From assembly GCA_022494885.1 (NCBI GenBank), contig JAGVSM010003663.1:1-64000 (forward strand): DNA of 64,000 nucleotides, written 5' to 3'. The stretch comes from Micrasema longulum (Eukaryota > Arthropoda > Insecta > Trichoptera > Brachycentridae). The notes beneath the pieces were generated by a model that saw only the letters and a program-made list of their open reading frames with translations, did not search any database and was not told where the DNA came from. Each line of letters begins with the position of its first letter. Position 1 is the stretch's first letter. Shown here piece by piece: positions 45,576 through 54,789 of the stretch. Both the position numbers and the translations under genes were made by a program.

Positions 45576-45944
45576 TGAGGGTACTACTTGCAATTTCGGC
45601 AAATTCCAAAATTTAAAAAAAGTGAGTTATTAATTGAAACTTATTCAGAATTTTTTTACAATAATTTTAACATTGTAAGTTAAAAATGCGGCTGTGTTTG
45701 TAAGACTAAGCAACCTCTACTTGAGTATTGCAATGTTGGTAACGTATATTTTTTATTTTTTTATTTCACTTCTGTTTCTTGGCATAATCATGCTTATGTC
45801 ATCACTGCTTACGTATAAAATATTAACTGATTATAATAAACAAAATTTTTTTTTAAAGTCGATGTTAAGTATTGTATCAGTTTTTTGTGATTTGCTCAAA
45901 ATAATGAAAGATAGATTTTTCCGGGTTGGCAAGTAGTACCCTCA
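45576..45944. mobile_element. Mariner-like MITE
   Basis: 369 bp between TGAGGGTACTACTTGCAA (left) and the same ending on the opposite strand (TGAGGGTACTACTTGCCAA). TGAGGGT is the usual beginning of mariner-family terminal repeats. The left flank is TA as expected; the right flank is CA, one substitution away. An open frame of 80 codons inside (45694-45936), rich in hydrophobic residues, is not a transposase fragment that I recognise. Confidence 0.75.
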
Positions 45945-45959
45945 CATATGCATTTCAGT

Positions 45960-46160
45960 TTTTATTTTTGTGGTTTTATTTAATAGATCTCATTATTTTA
46001 TTATTAATTATAAATGTATATGTACGCGTATTTATGTACGTAAGTGCATTTGTTTATCCATAAATGTTCATGTATGTATGTGTATAAATATATATATATA
46101 TATATCTACATATATTTATACATGTTTATACACACACTTTTTTTGCCACAAAACACTTAG
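45960..46160 (+). mobile_element. LINE-like 3' UTR with (TATG/TA)n tract
   Basis: A tract of TATGTACGTA-like and TATATATA repeats at 46015-46135 has the layout of the UTRs at 39070 and 57100. No coding part. Confidence 0.35.
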
Positions 46161-46285
46161 TTTACCCTGAAGATGGCTCTTTCAATGGTAGCCGAAACGT
46201 CAGAACAAATCCAACACACACGGTATCACCCAAAAAAGAAATATTTTGATAACAGTGGCCGTGAAAACCTTCGCACCTATTTGAT
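46160..46285 (+). repeat. CTGAAGA...GCCGAAACGTC motif repeat (copy 2)
   Basis: CCTGAAGATGGCTCTTTC, AATGGTAGCCGAAACGTC and AAATCCAACACACACGG match 1585-1665 closely. Then GGCCGTGAAAACCTTCGCAC, which also occurs inverted near 1520 (GTGCGAAGGTTTTCACG), so the shared unit is larger than the motif and its end is rearranged. Confidence 0.6.
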
Positions 46286-47079
46286 ATAATATATGTATAA
46301 CTTTTTTTTGCCAGTCCTTTATTTAATTGGATATCCTTATGTCCTTATGATGTACTGTATAAACAATAATTGTTTTTAAAAAATATATAACATGAACAAA
46401 AAACTCGTTCAATACTCTTACATATATTTATAAATATGTCTTCGGTACAGTTACCAAATGTTACTTAAATTCTATTTCTATTATTTGGAAAATGAAAAAT
46501 TTTGGCACAAAAGACTTGAAACGTTTACAGTACAAAAGAATTGAATTACGCCAAATGACTAAACACTTAAACACGATAATAAGTAAAAACTGTTAAAAAA
46601 ATATATTGTGACAAATATTTGGTAAAATTTTTGTAACTAAAATATTTCACGAGGAATTCGGCGAAATAAAGACTGAAATCAACGCAAGCAACCCATTTTA
46701 CATAAACATTTGAAAAATAAAAGCTCGTGTGTGTGTGTTTTTAAGAAAATATCATCTTGAATTAAATTATGTATTTATTCTGTATTTTAGGAAGTATGAA
46801 TATCACTCTTCTCCCACCAAATTCTAGTTAGGGACGCTAGGGTACTAATCGGTATTATTAACTTCTATGTTCCGGATAATTAGACAGCGTAAACATTGAC
46901 TGTTTCTTATTTCAATAAACAGGACCAACCTGCCAAAGGTTATGCCTGTTGGAAGGGCTATATCTATGTTGAACAATATTACTTCGGACATTGACATTTT
47001 TCCCGTCTCTGAGGGAGTTTTTCGTTACAAGATTATCTTACTTTTCTAACATATTATTCTCTGGATATTATGTGTTTTT

Positions 47080-47185
47080 TTATATGAACCTTATTTTACC
47101 TTTTTATGTTTAACTATTTCTATGTGTATGAATTAGAATATTCCATTTCGTAATGTACATATACATGAATAAATAAAATTGAAAA
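47080..47185 (+). mobile_element. LINE-like 3' end
   Basis: TCCATTTCGTAATGTACATA followed by CATGAATAAATAAAATTG resembles other LINE 3' ends in the window. No coding part. Confidence 0.35.
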
Positions 47186-47519
47186 TCGTTTCACAAGAGG
47201 AGAGACATTTATTTGTGTGTTAACTTTTTTTAGGTGATTGAAAGTCGCATACATTATTTAGCTATTCTTATTGATTTTTTTCTTACCTACAGCAGGTGCA
47301 CGTGAGTAAAAATTTTATTTGCTAAATAAAATCGCCCCGGGTAATGGCGTATATCATGACAATAAGACTCCCTTCAGGATAGAACTATCAAAAAAATAAT
47401 GTTTATATTTTTCCTTTTTTGTATAAGTGCAAAATTACCATAAATACCATGGTGGGTAATTGTCTTCTTGGCCTCCATTCTTTAACAGAATTTACTCATA
47501 ATAAAACGTTACACTACGA

Positions 47520-47880
47520 AGAATATTATTCACGAAAGAGATCGAAAAAGATTGGAGGACCTCGAGATGTGGACGTATAAGCAAATCCTCAGAATTTCCT
47601 GTAGAGTTCAATCGAAATCGAGAGCAAAATCGAAAACACCTTGCACCTACCCAAAAGGCATGCAGAAAGCATAGATCATATTGTGTGACATGAAAATCTC
47701 ATGTACAATATACTGGAGGGAATAATTGAGGGATCGATTGGCAGAGAGCGTCTACGTCGAGAACATTTATAAAATAAGAACTGTACCTCCCTTACAGAAA
47801 TTAAAAAATATATGAATAATTGAATGACACTTGAATGTCTTCTCTGTGGCAGAAAACAATACTGTATTTAGTCTAAATAA
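47520..47880 (+). mobile_element. RTE-like retrotransposon relic
   Basis: Plus-strand pieces RLEDLEMWTYKQILRIS and, after frame breaks, IYWRE...LRDRLAESVYVEN, then LEMWxxxxILRIS spacing as in 17300-18045. Heavily decayed, and the assignment rests mainly on the EMWxYxxILRIS block. Confidence 0.5.
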
Positions 47881-47934
47881 ATAAACAAAATAAACGCAAC
47901 TACGCTTACAAAATTATATCATCTAATATTTTAT

Positions 47935-47990
47935 TCAGCATTGAAGAAGTCTATTGAATTTCGGGAAACCAAAACATGTGCGGAATTCTT
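47935..47990 (+). repeat. GAAGAAGTC...GGGAAACC motif
   Basis: GCATTGAAGAAGTC, TTGAATTTCGGGAAACC then AAAACATGTGCGGAATTC has the same arrangement as the GAAGA...GAAAC motif repeats, though with different flanks. Confidence 0.35.
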
Positions 47991-48439
47991 CCAATTTACT
48001 AGACTGGTACGACTAGGATATATTCGATGTTCGTACTGGGTACCTATTGTACCACTTCTAGGGGTGGGGGGGTGGGAAATGGAGTGAGCAAGTAGAGAGG
48101 GAGAAACCATTCTATAGCCGAGCTAAACATGCGAACCCACGAACCAAAACTCATTCCAGCATTGATTTGTCAGTAATAAACTTTTAAACTGAAAGTATTT
48201 GTTGTGTCAATTTTATGTTCGTCATCATTTTATAATTATTTACGTTTACATACCTAGTAATTATGTCAGTCTGGTGACAATTCCATAATACATATATTGT
48301 ACTAGGCCCTGGGAAAAGAGTAAACAAAAAAAATTTATTTCAACTCTTCAAATAAAAATGAATTATTTTACCATGAGCTAGCGACGCATATGCTAAAATA
48401 CAAACCATCATAATTAAATGAAATTTTCTTGTTATCTTC

Positions 48440-48550
48440 ACAATCACAGCTTATCCGGATCATTTTTATTACATGAAACGTGGGGTGATCAGTCTTACGG
48501 TTCGGGTGCCAGTCCATAAACCATAAAATATTGCAGTATATCACTACTTT
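48440..48550 (-). repeat. Family B SINE-like repeat
   Basis: On the minus strand GGACTGGCACCCGAACCG, TAAGACTGATCACCCCACG and AAAAATGATCCGGATAAGC align with the other family B copies. The 69-codon frame over it (48368-48577) reads through the repeat. Confidence 0.5.
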
Positions 48551-48559
48551 TATAATTAC

Positions 48560-50825
48560 ATTTTTTTTTTGCACCATAACTCATTAGCTCTGTTTATATT
48601 ATCGGTATGTTTGTTGATCTCGATCGAGATCGAGTTTGGTGAATCTTTAATCTTTTTACAATTACCCATTTTACGTTCGTATATCTTGTCTTGTTACCGA
48701 CTAAGTAGGTACTATGACAAAAGAATTATCATTTATTTTGTAGAGTGGCAACCCGCGTACAGTCGGTAAAACAGGTAGCCACTTGAACGCGTCTCTTGTA
48801 AAAATGTCGTGGCCGCGAAAACACGTCCGCTTCAAAAGCGCTCTGGTGAACAAAACTGAAATAAAGATGTCACCATGAACTCGAAAGATGGGAGCTTAAA
48901 TCTTTAGTCAAAGCCCCATCTTTAACCTGACTTATGTAGAACTGAACAAGCCACTAATACTTTTCAATTTTGATACAGGGCTCTCCTTAATATTGAACCT
49001 AAAAATAATGTCATGTTCGTGCTTTTAATAATGTTGGAATGTATTTCTTATTGCATCTTACAAGTGAGATGTAATATTAAAACTTTCGGATGATGAATCC
49101 ACCAAATATTTTTATCACACTGGGATTTGTCCCGTAAAAAAACATATATTATTTTCATTGAAATACAAAACTAGAAGTAACTGGTAGTCAAAACTACCCT
49201 TTTCAATCAGAAACGTTTGGAGGATAGAAAAAACAATAAAGGAAAATTCATGAAGAAGATGACCATAGGGATAGAATCTCACAAACATCCGCAAGAAGAT
49301 GATTGTGATTCTACGAAAACTGTATTTTATTAGATCCACCTAGTTAGGTAGCTTAAGAGTTTTCTAGTCGCTAACATAAACACTGATCGTTTAAGGTAAA
49401 TTTAAAATTGAGCCTTATATTGTATTTATCCATATATTTTGCATTTATCTTGTAACAAACTTTATAATATACCATTTGGAAATCTTTAATTTACTATTCG
49501 TCAGATCACTCGAGAAAAATCTGTGAGTGCTTTTAATTGAAATATATTTTTATATGGAGTACCTTGTGGAAGACTGAGTAGGTTGGTGAGGACACATTGT
49601 AACGCAGATCATGGAGGATCTTATTAGTGACTTTTCTTGAATTTTCCATGCTACTGTCCTAACGCGACAATGTGATGAACAAATTTTAATACAAATGCAC
49701 ACATTTTATACAGAAAATTCAATTTCATTTTTTAAATAATTGAAGATAATCATGTTAACTTCCCATTTTAATAAGAGATTTTATGTTTTTTGGTCTATTT
49801 AAAATCACCAACAAACAAAAATGAAAATCCATATCAAACCTAAATGTGATTAGCGACACTCTTACTATATAGATGGCGCCAGTCAAATCACGTCAAATTA
49901 ACCTTCAATGCCAGCCAATAATGGCATACAAAGGCTAGACAAATTATGTAAATTTCCCAGTACTCCCACAAAAGTTCTCAGAAAGGAAACAAATTTACAT
50001 TTCAAATAACAGGTCAACCCTTACTTCAATTTAATCGTTTCTTTCTTTTGGCTATAAATTTCAGCCTCGTGTTTTTTCCCCCTTTTATATTGCCTTTCAG
50101 TATGATTGCCATCTGAGGTAGTCTTAATTTATTTAAGGTGCTTGAAATCGGTTTAAAAAACTGATCGTATCAGAGGAAAATTGTACGGTATTTAAATAAG
50201 AAAACAAAATAGTTTTAAACGAAATGCTGTGATAATGAATTTTTCGGTTGCGTGCATTAGGTGACTTTTGTGTGGCTGTTGTTGTAACACGAACTTACAT
50301 AGGATACAAGACTTGATATATTTTTGAAGAAAAAAAAGAGAAACTTTAATTTATAAGAATTTTTCATAATCTTTAAATGGACATTTTCACACCGGATTTG
50401 GAAATTAAAATTTCTATAAATATGGATTTTAATACAAAAAATATTTTTTCTTCCTATTCGAAGAATAATTTATTATACGAATGAAAGTGATGCCAATACC
50501 ACAAAAAAATATGTATAATTGTATGAGAAAGGGCACGAAAAACAAAATTCTTATAAAAAAAGTTATAGGCAGTGAGCGGAAGTGCACACTAGTTAAATGA
50601 CTACTGTTTTATTTTTTTTAAACTATTTTACTTTAACATGTCTAAATTATATTTTTATTTTCACAAATAATGGAGAAATAATTATTTGACAGTAGGTCTC
50701 TAAGTTTTTCTTCATTCAAACGTCTGAACTTCTTTTGCCTGAGGTAACACAATGTTACATGACTGCGTGTTAACGATTTTTTAGCACAGCCATTTAAAAG
50801 TTAAAAACGAATGTTTTGATCTGCG
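48560..50825. other. AT-rich DNA, few traces
   Basis: One GAAAT-type motif (ATCTGAGGTAGTCTTAATT, then GCTTGAAATCGG at about 50110-50152) and a short family E trace near 49670. No gene or clear element. Confidence 0.35.
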
Positions 50826-50831
50826 ATTTTA

Positions 50832-51030
50832 TTACTTGTTCATAGAAATTAAGATTTTGTACACCACTTCGGAAAGCAGACGAAGCGAAGGCATACCAAA
50901 ATTAAGATGGTTGGATGATGTGGAAAAGGACATGAAAGCTATTGGCTTGACAAACCAAACTAAGGGAGGAATGGACACAAATTTTGGAGCGCCACTAATG
51001 ATGATGACGATCATTAATATTGTCATGTGA
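50832..51030 (+). mobile_element. RTE-like retrotransposon ORF2 end with (ATG)n tail
   Basis: The 64-codon frame at 50836-51030 contains RRSEGIPKLRWLDDVEKDMK followed by AIGLTN, the block GRPKLRWLDDVEKDLxxxG typical of the last part of these elements. It is followed by ATGATGATGA at about 50997-51006, the type of tail expected for RTE-clade elements. Only this end is present. Confidence 0.75.
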
Positions 51031-51031
51031 T

Positions 51032-51235
51032 GCATAAGAACTGGTGCAATGGAAAGCGCGTTTGCCTACCATGCAAGAGCTCTCGGTTGCAATCTCCAAC
51101 ATAATGGACTTAAAATACTTATTTTTAAGAGATATTTTACGTTGGGGATCCAAGCACTCACCATTGACCAGCAACTGGTATGAAATCCTCGGGAATTCTC
51201 TGAAAGCAGCGTATAGAAGAAAATAAAATAAATTA
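51032..51235 (+). mobile_element. tRNA-headed SINE relic
   Basis: ACTGGTGCAATGGAAAGCGC (A-box-like), GTTTGCCTACCATGCAAGAG and CTCTCGGTTGCAATCTCC (B-box-like) parallel the heads at 4600-4692(-) and 16963-17045(+). The tail has CTCACCATTGACCAGCAACT and GAAATCCTCGGGAATTCTCT and ends in AGAAAATAAAATAAA. Confidence 0.55.
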
Positions 51236-51249
51236 TTTCAATGAACACG

Positions 51250-51433
51250 AACTCTATGCAGATTTATGAGGAGGGAGAAACTGTATGTGTGACAACAAAG
51301 TCCAATGAGATTCTGGACATATTTGAAAATAGAATTCTTCACCGAATCAGTGGTCTCATGAAAGATGGAAAAGAGTGGCACATAAAACAAACTGTCAATT
51401 GCACTGCATTAATAAAGTTTCTAGTATTCCAAC
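51250..51433 (+). mobile_element. RTE-like ORF2 fragment, left part (split by a transposon)
   Basis: The frame includes KSNEILDIFENRILHRISG and LMKDGKEWHIKQ, which matches the LDIFENKILRxIxGPxxxxGEWRxR block of RTE-like elements after the RT domain. It ends at the left target duplication of the inserted P-like element (51426-51433) and resumes at 52444. Confidence 0.75.
51426..51433. repeat. Left 8-bp target site duplication (ATTCCAAC)
   Basis: Partner ATCCCAAC at 52444-52451 differs at one base. Confidence 0.75.
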
Positions 51434-51637
51434 CTCAGAGTAATAATGCGTCAACTTATATATAGAGAAGCCGTATCACTATGTTTTATAGAACGCAAGC
51501 GAAGTTGGTTAGCAACAAATTGGCGGCCATTTCGTTTTGTTTGACAACATACGCGTAACGTTTCTATTGGATGATTTTGTCGCTGTGCTAGGCTTTGTTT
51601 GTTTGGATATTTACGATATAATAAATAAAAATCGATA

Positions 51638-51708
51638 ATGGTGAATTGCAGTATATTTGGTTACAACAGTAGGAGCATCAAAGGTGTTCAAGGGGTCAGT
51701 TTTCACAG
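51638..51708 (+). pseudogene. THAP-domain first exon relic, copy 2
   Basis: ATG at 51638, open for 71 nt to a donor GT at 51709 (TTCACAG|GTAATTG). Residues 1-24 read MVNCSIFGYNSRSIK then GVQGVSFHR. The first THAP cysteine (residue 4) is present, the second is tyrosine here, whereas copy 1 retains it; the shared ancestor had C-S-I-F-G-C. The ending VSFHR matches the VSFHKFP signature of THAP fingers, with the phase-2 intron falling inside it. No downstream exon is recognisable within the element. Confidence 0.78.
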
Positions 51709-51939
51709 GTAATTGATTTCAAATATTTTCCTTTGATTTACATTAATTTTTGGCATTTATTGTCCCTACACGTGTATTTTGTTGCTTAAAACTTTCCCTT
51801 AATCAACATATTTACTTCAAATACTATTTTTTCTCAATTTCGGAGATAAGTTTGTGAATTAAAGTATGTTTACTGTTGACAATGACAATTGATTAAGGGC
51901 AATATGTCGAAGCCGCACTAGGCATCCATATAAAGTTTG

Positions 51940-52190
51940 AATCTTTATCGAGTAGTAATCAATTCAAATTTTACTCAAAAATAGCAACGTCAACCTTGAA
52001 ATCACATCTTAAACGACATGTCCAAATTTCAGAACGCTACGACTCGCCGTTTCGGATATGTGACGGACAAACAAACAAACTCAACATAGGACTTTGGTTC
52101 CATGGAGTTAGGATTTATGTCTCAATAAATGCAACATAAGTATATTGTGAATAAAATGAATAAAAAAAAAAAAAAATAAACCCACACATG
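51940..52190 (+). mobile_element. Insertion inside P-like copy 2 (SINE-like)
   Basis: AATTTCAGAACGCTACGACT and GTGACGGACAAACAAACAAA followed by AATAAATGCAACATAAG and a poly-A rich end, absent from copy 1 after the shared GCACTAGGCATCCAT. The GGACAAACAAAC phrase is typical of 3' parts of insect retroposons. No target duplication could be recognised. Confidence 0.5.
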
Positions 52191-52443
52191 TATTTTCAGT
52201 TTTAGAAAATAAATATAGGCGGATTATAGAAAAATAAATTCGAATAACCCTGCAGTAATAAATGCACAAGTACATTTTAGAATATATTTATTTACAATGC
52301 AAATTAATATCTATTTGGCAATTTTTGTCCTGAGTATGGCCCATTGTTTCGCTGCGAACTGTAGCTAATTTAATACCCAATAGTAATAGAATTGTTTTCC
52401 TACGTTAGGGCTCCTCTATAGCTTGGCGCATTATTACTCTGAG

Positions 52444-52451
52444 ATCCCAAC
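52444..52451. repeat. Right 8-bp target site duplication (ATCCCAAC)
   Basis: Matches ATTCCAAC at 51426-51433 in seven of eight bases. Confidence 0.75.
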
Positions 52452-52690
52452 ACACATAAAACTGTTCTGGTTTAAATGGGTTGGACAAGTATGAATAACG
52501 CCAAATGGGCGAGTATCCAAGATAACCATGATTGAATATCCAGGGGGTAAAAAAAGAATTATAACACCCAGGCTGAGGTGGGACGATAACGAGTAAAGAG
52601 GACAGGCGGAGTTGGAGGTAAAAGTTGAAGAGGGCCAAAGCTCTATTTGAGCTGAAGCGCTATCGAAGAAGAAGAAATGTGTAGACAGAG
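52444..52690 (+). mobile_element. RTE-like ORF2 fragment, right part
   Basis: Readings in order: THIKLFWFKWVGQV, PNGRVSKITMIEYPGGKKR, PRLRWDDNE, then (frame change) KRAKALFELKRYRRRRNV and an end at about 52680 with GAAGAAGAAG. These blocks correspond to RLRWAGHV...GKPEGKRxxGRPxLRWxDxV...EEAKAxxxLxxxx at the C-terminus of RTE-like ORF2. The left half of the same element ends at 51433. Confidence 0.75.
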
Positions 52691-52888
52691 GTCAATACGT
52701 CGTCTCTACCCTTCCAACCCCCTCAATGCTTCTGTTTTTTTTCATATTAAAAACTAAAATATATTCAAATGTTAACGTTATAACATTTACACTTTTGCCT
52801 ATAATTGAGCACGTAAAAGCATTAATTGTTAAAATAAATAAGTAAGAGTACACCAAGAATGATAATTAATTACCAACATTTAAAATAT

Positions 52889-53040
52889 AACAATGTTTTG
52901 AGTATGTCCAAACGCTTGCAGACTGGCTGGATTTTCTCCCTGGGGAGTTGTTCATATTTAAATTTGTTGCAACAAAGAGGAAAAACTTTTTTGAGAAAGG
53001 AATATGGAAGTCTATGCATTTACAGGGCCTACGACTTATG
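52889..53040 (-). repeat. Family A fragment
   Basis: AACAATGTTTTGAGTATGTC, GCAGACTGGCTGGATTTTC, CTCCCTGGGGAGTTGTTC and TACAGGGCCTACGACTTATG. The unit is cut where a LINE fragment begins. Confidence 0.8.
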
Positions 53041-53262
53041 TATTATCATTCATAAGCATTTAGGGTGGCATGATCAGGTTAACGAAGTTAGTCGTAAACT
53101 TTATAGCAGTTTAAGATTACAGAATTTTTCGCCAGTTAATGTTAAGCAAATATTATTCCAGAGCTTACTTCTTCTAATTCTTGACTATGCGGATGTATGT
53201 TACCCAGATGCTAACTCTGAATTACTCTAAAAGTTAGAACGATTGCAGAATGTTTTTTTTTT
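53041..53262 (+). mobile_element. Non-LTR RT C-terminal fragment
   Basis: Open frame (within 52859-53230) reads IIIHKHLGWHDQVNEVSRKL, YSSLRLQNFSPVNVKQILF, then QSLLLLILDYADVCYPDANS and, after a stop, KLERLQN. This is the LGVxIDxxLxWxxQVxxVxxKxxxxLxxLK ... QSLLLPILDYADVCY block of CR1-like LINEs. Its first ~60 codons belong to family A, so the predicted long frame is chimeric. Confidence 0.8.
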
Positions 53263-53410
53263 ATTGTGGATAACTTATATAGCGCCATTTTCGTAATAAA
53301 ATACCTCAAGGGCGCTTTACATGGTGATTCTACTGTTAAGTTAATTTAATTGAAGCTTTAAATTTGTAATTTGATTAAAATAATTTATTTTGTTGTCACG
53401 TGCTACGGAT

Positions 53411-54060
53411 TTATTCAAATGATTTAGAGAACAAGTGGGTTTTAAGTTTTTTCCGAAACATCACTTCACTTTCACAGCCTCGCACCTCTGCTGGGAGAGC
53501 ATTCCATGCCATAGGGCCTGCGACCGCAAATGCGCGTTCACTAAATTTAGTGCGCTGTTTGCGTAGAGGTATAATAACTTTTCCTCTCGCCGTAGACGTA
53601 GCTGATCTAAGCGTGAGACGCCTGTCAGCTAGTTCATCTGGAATGCATAGTTCCCTTAGATATTCCGGAGCAGAGTTGTGCAGTGACTTATACATAAGCC
53701 AACAGAGTTTGTATTCGACCCTCTGTGGAAAACGTAGCCAGTGTAGTTCCCGAAGTAGTGGAGTGATATGACTGAACTTAGAGATTCTGAAAATAAGTCT
53801 CGCTGCGGCATTCAATACAGATTGTAGGCGAGTCATTTTGTTCATTGGTAGACCTGCATAGATACCATTACAATAATCGACTCTAGACACTACAAACGCA
53901 TTTATTAATTGACGGGCGGCATCAACCGGCAAATTTTTGCGTATGCATTTAATTTGTCTCAGCTGGTAGAAGCATGAACTTATCGTTCTACTAATTTGAG
54001 CGTCAAGAGATAGGTCAGAATTGAGTAAAACTCCCAGTAGTTTAACGGTGGGTAAACGGC
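53411..54060 (-). pseudogene. L2-like RT thumb and C-terminal domain
   Basis: Second open segment of the L2-like element. VKLLGVLLNSDLSLDAQIS opens the thumb. Then SSCFYQLRQIKCIRKNLP, LINAFVVSRVDYCNGIYAGL, RLQSVLNAAARLIFRI, LRELHWLRFPQRVEYKLCW, and ERAFAVAGPMAWNALPAEVR before the stop at 53411. The blocks VVSRxDYCNGxYxGLP and FAVAGPxAWNxLPxxVR are diagnostic of CR1/L2-type ORF2. The frame differs from the palm segment by one base. Confidence 0.9.
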
Positions 54061-54774
54061 ACTCCCTACATTGGGTAGAGCCGTATCCTGGATCAAATTC
54101 TGTCGTCTGGCTGAAGCCACCCACAGTTGTTCAGTTTTTGATGGGTTTAATGTTAGTCTGTTTTCAGCCATCCAGTTTCCTATTTTCTTGATGCATCCAT
54201 CAATTAAATTGACAAGCACACTTCTCTCGCCTGGTTTGCAATAAAAATAAATCTGCGTATTATCTGCATAGCAGTGCGACCACAATCCACATTCTTTGAT
54301 AATGTTCTCTATATCTTTAGTGTAAAGGAGATAGAGAAGTGGTCCGAGTACTGACCCTTGAGGCACTCCTGTAGACACCCGAAAGTTGGTTGAGCTTTTA
54401 CCCTGGAACACGACTGCATATTCTCTTTTATTAAGATATGAACTGAACCACATATGTGCCTGATCACGGATACCATAAGTTTTCTCCAGACGTTCAAGCA
54501 AAATATTATGGTCTACAGTATCAAATGCAGCACTCATGTCCAGAAGAGCCATCAACACCAGATTACCAGAGTCCACCGACGTTATAATGTCAGACAGTAC
54601 TCTTATCACTCCCGTCTCCGTGGAATGAAAACGTCGGTATGCCGATTGCCTTACCGAAAATAAAGAATTCCGCTCGATATAGTTAACGAGCCTGTGAAAA
54701 ACTATTGTAATGTTTGTATACGTTATATCTTTAATTTTCGCAAATTCGACCACATAACCGAATATCGCACGCAA
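54050..54774 (-). pseudogene. L2-like reverse transcriptase palm
   Basis: First open segment. QSAYRRFHSTETGVIRVLSD, LLDMSAAFDTVDHNILLERL (motif A; catalytic Asp in the LLDMSAAFD block), STGVPQGSVLGPLLYLLY (motif B), then CYADNTQIYFY (motif C) and AENRLTLNPSKTEQL. In motif C the usual YADD is YADN: the codon at 54259-54261 is AAT rather than GAT. A one-base shift near 54050 then joins to the thumb segment. The residual is catalytically dead on both counts. Confidence 0.9.
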
Positions 54775-54789
54775 CTACACTAGCTCAGT

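Larger units (their letters stand above)
51434..52443 (+). mobile_element. Non-autonomous P-like (THAP-exon) DNA transposon, copy 2
   Basis: 1010-bp element with the same ends as copy 1 (CTCAGAGTAATAATGCG at both termini, here without mismatch). The first ~480 bp align with copy 1, as do the last ~130 bp (CATTGTTTCGCTGCGAACTG, GGGCTCCTCTATAGC). The centre differs: 51940-52190 holds a segment ending in an A-rich run with TGACGGACAAACAAACAAAC, likely another insertion. Flanked by an 8-bp duplication with one mismatch, inside an RTE-like relic. Confidence 0.85.
53263..54778 (-). mobile_element. L2-like LINE, 5'-truncated, with RT domain and 3' hairpin
   Basis: About 1.5 kb on the minus strand. 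5' part (54774 to ~54050) encodes the RT palm; 3' part (~54124 to 53411) encodes the thumb and C-terminal region; a ~150-bp UTR ends with the L2 hairpin AAAGCGCCCTTGAGG...GGCGCTATATAAG and a poly-A (poly-T at 53252-53262 on the plus strand). The hairpin is the strongest evidence for the L2 clade. The endonuclease domain is missing. Confidence 0.9.

Noticed and set aside
45694..45936. 80-codon hydrophobic frame as a small membrane protein
   Set aside because: It lies wholly inside a mariner-like MITE and ends in its terminal repeat.
48055..48080. G-rich run as a possible G-quadruplex
   Set aside because: A single GGGGTGGGGGGGTGGG run without copies or adjoining promoter-like sequence; too little to support a function.
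52859..53230. 123-codon frame as one protein
   Set aside because: The first half is family A sequence and only the second half is LINE-derived; the frame is chimeric by chance.
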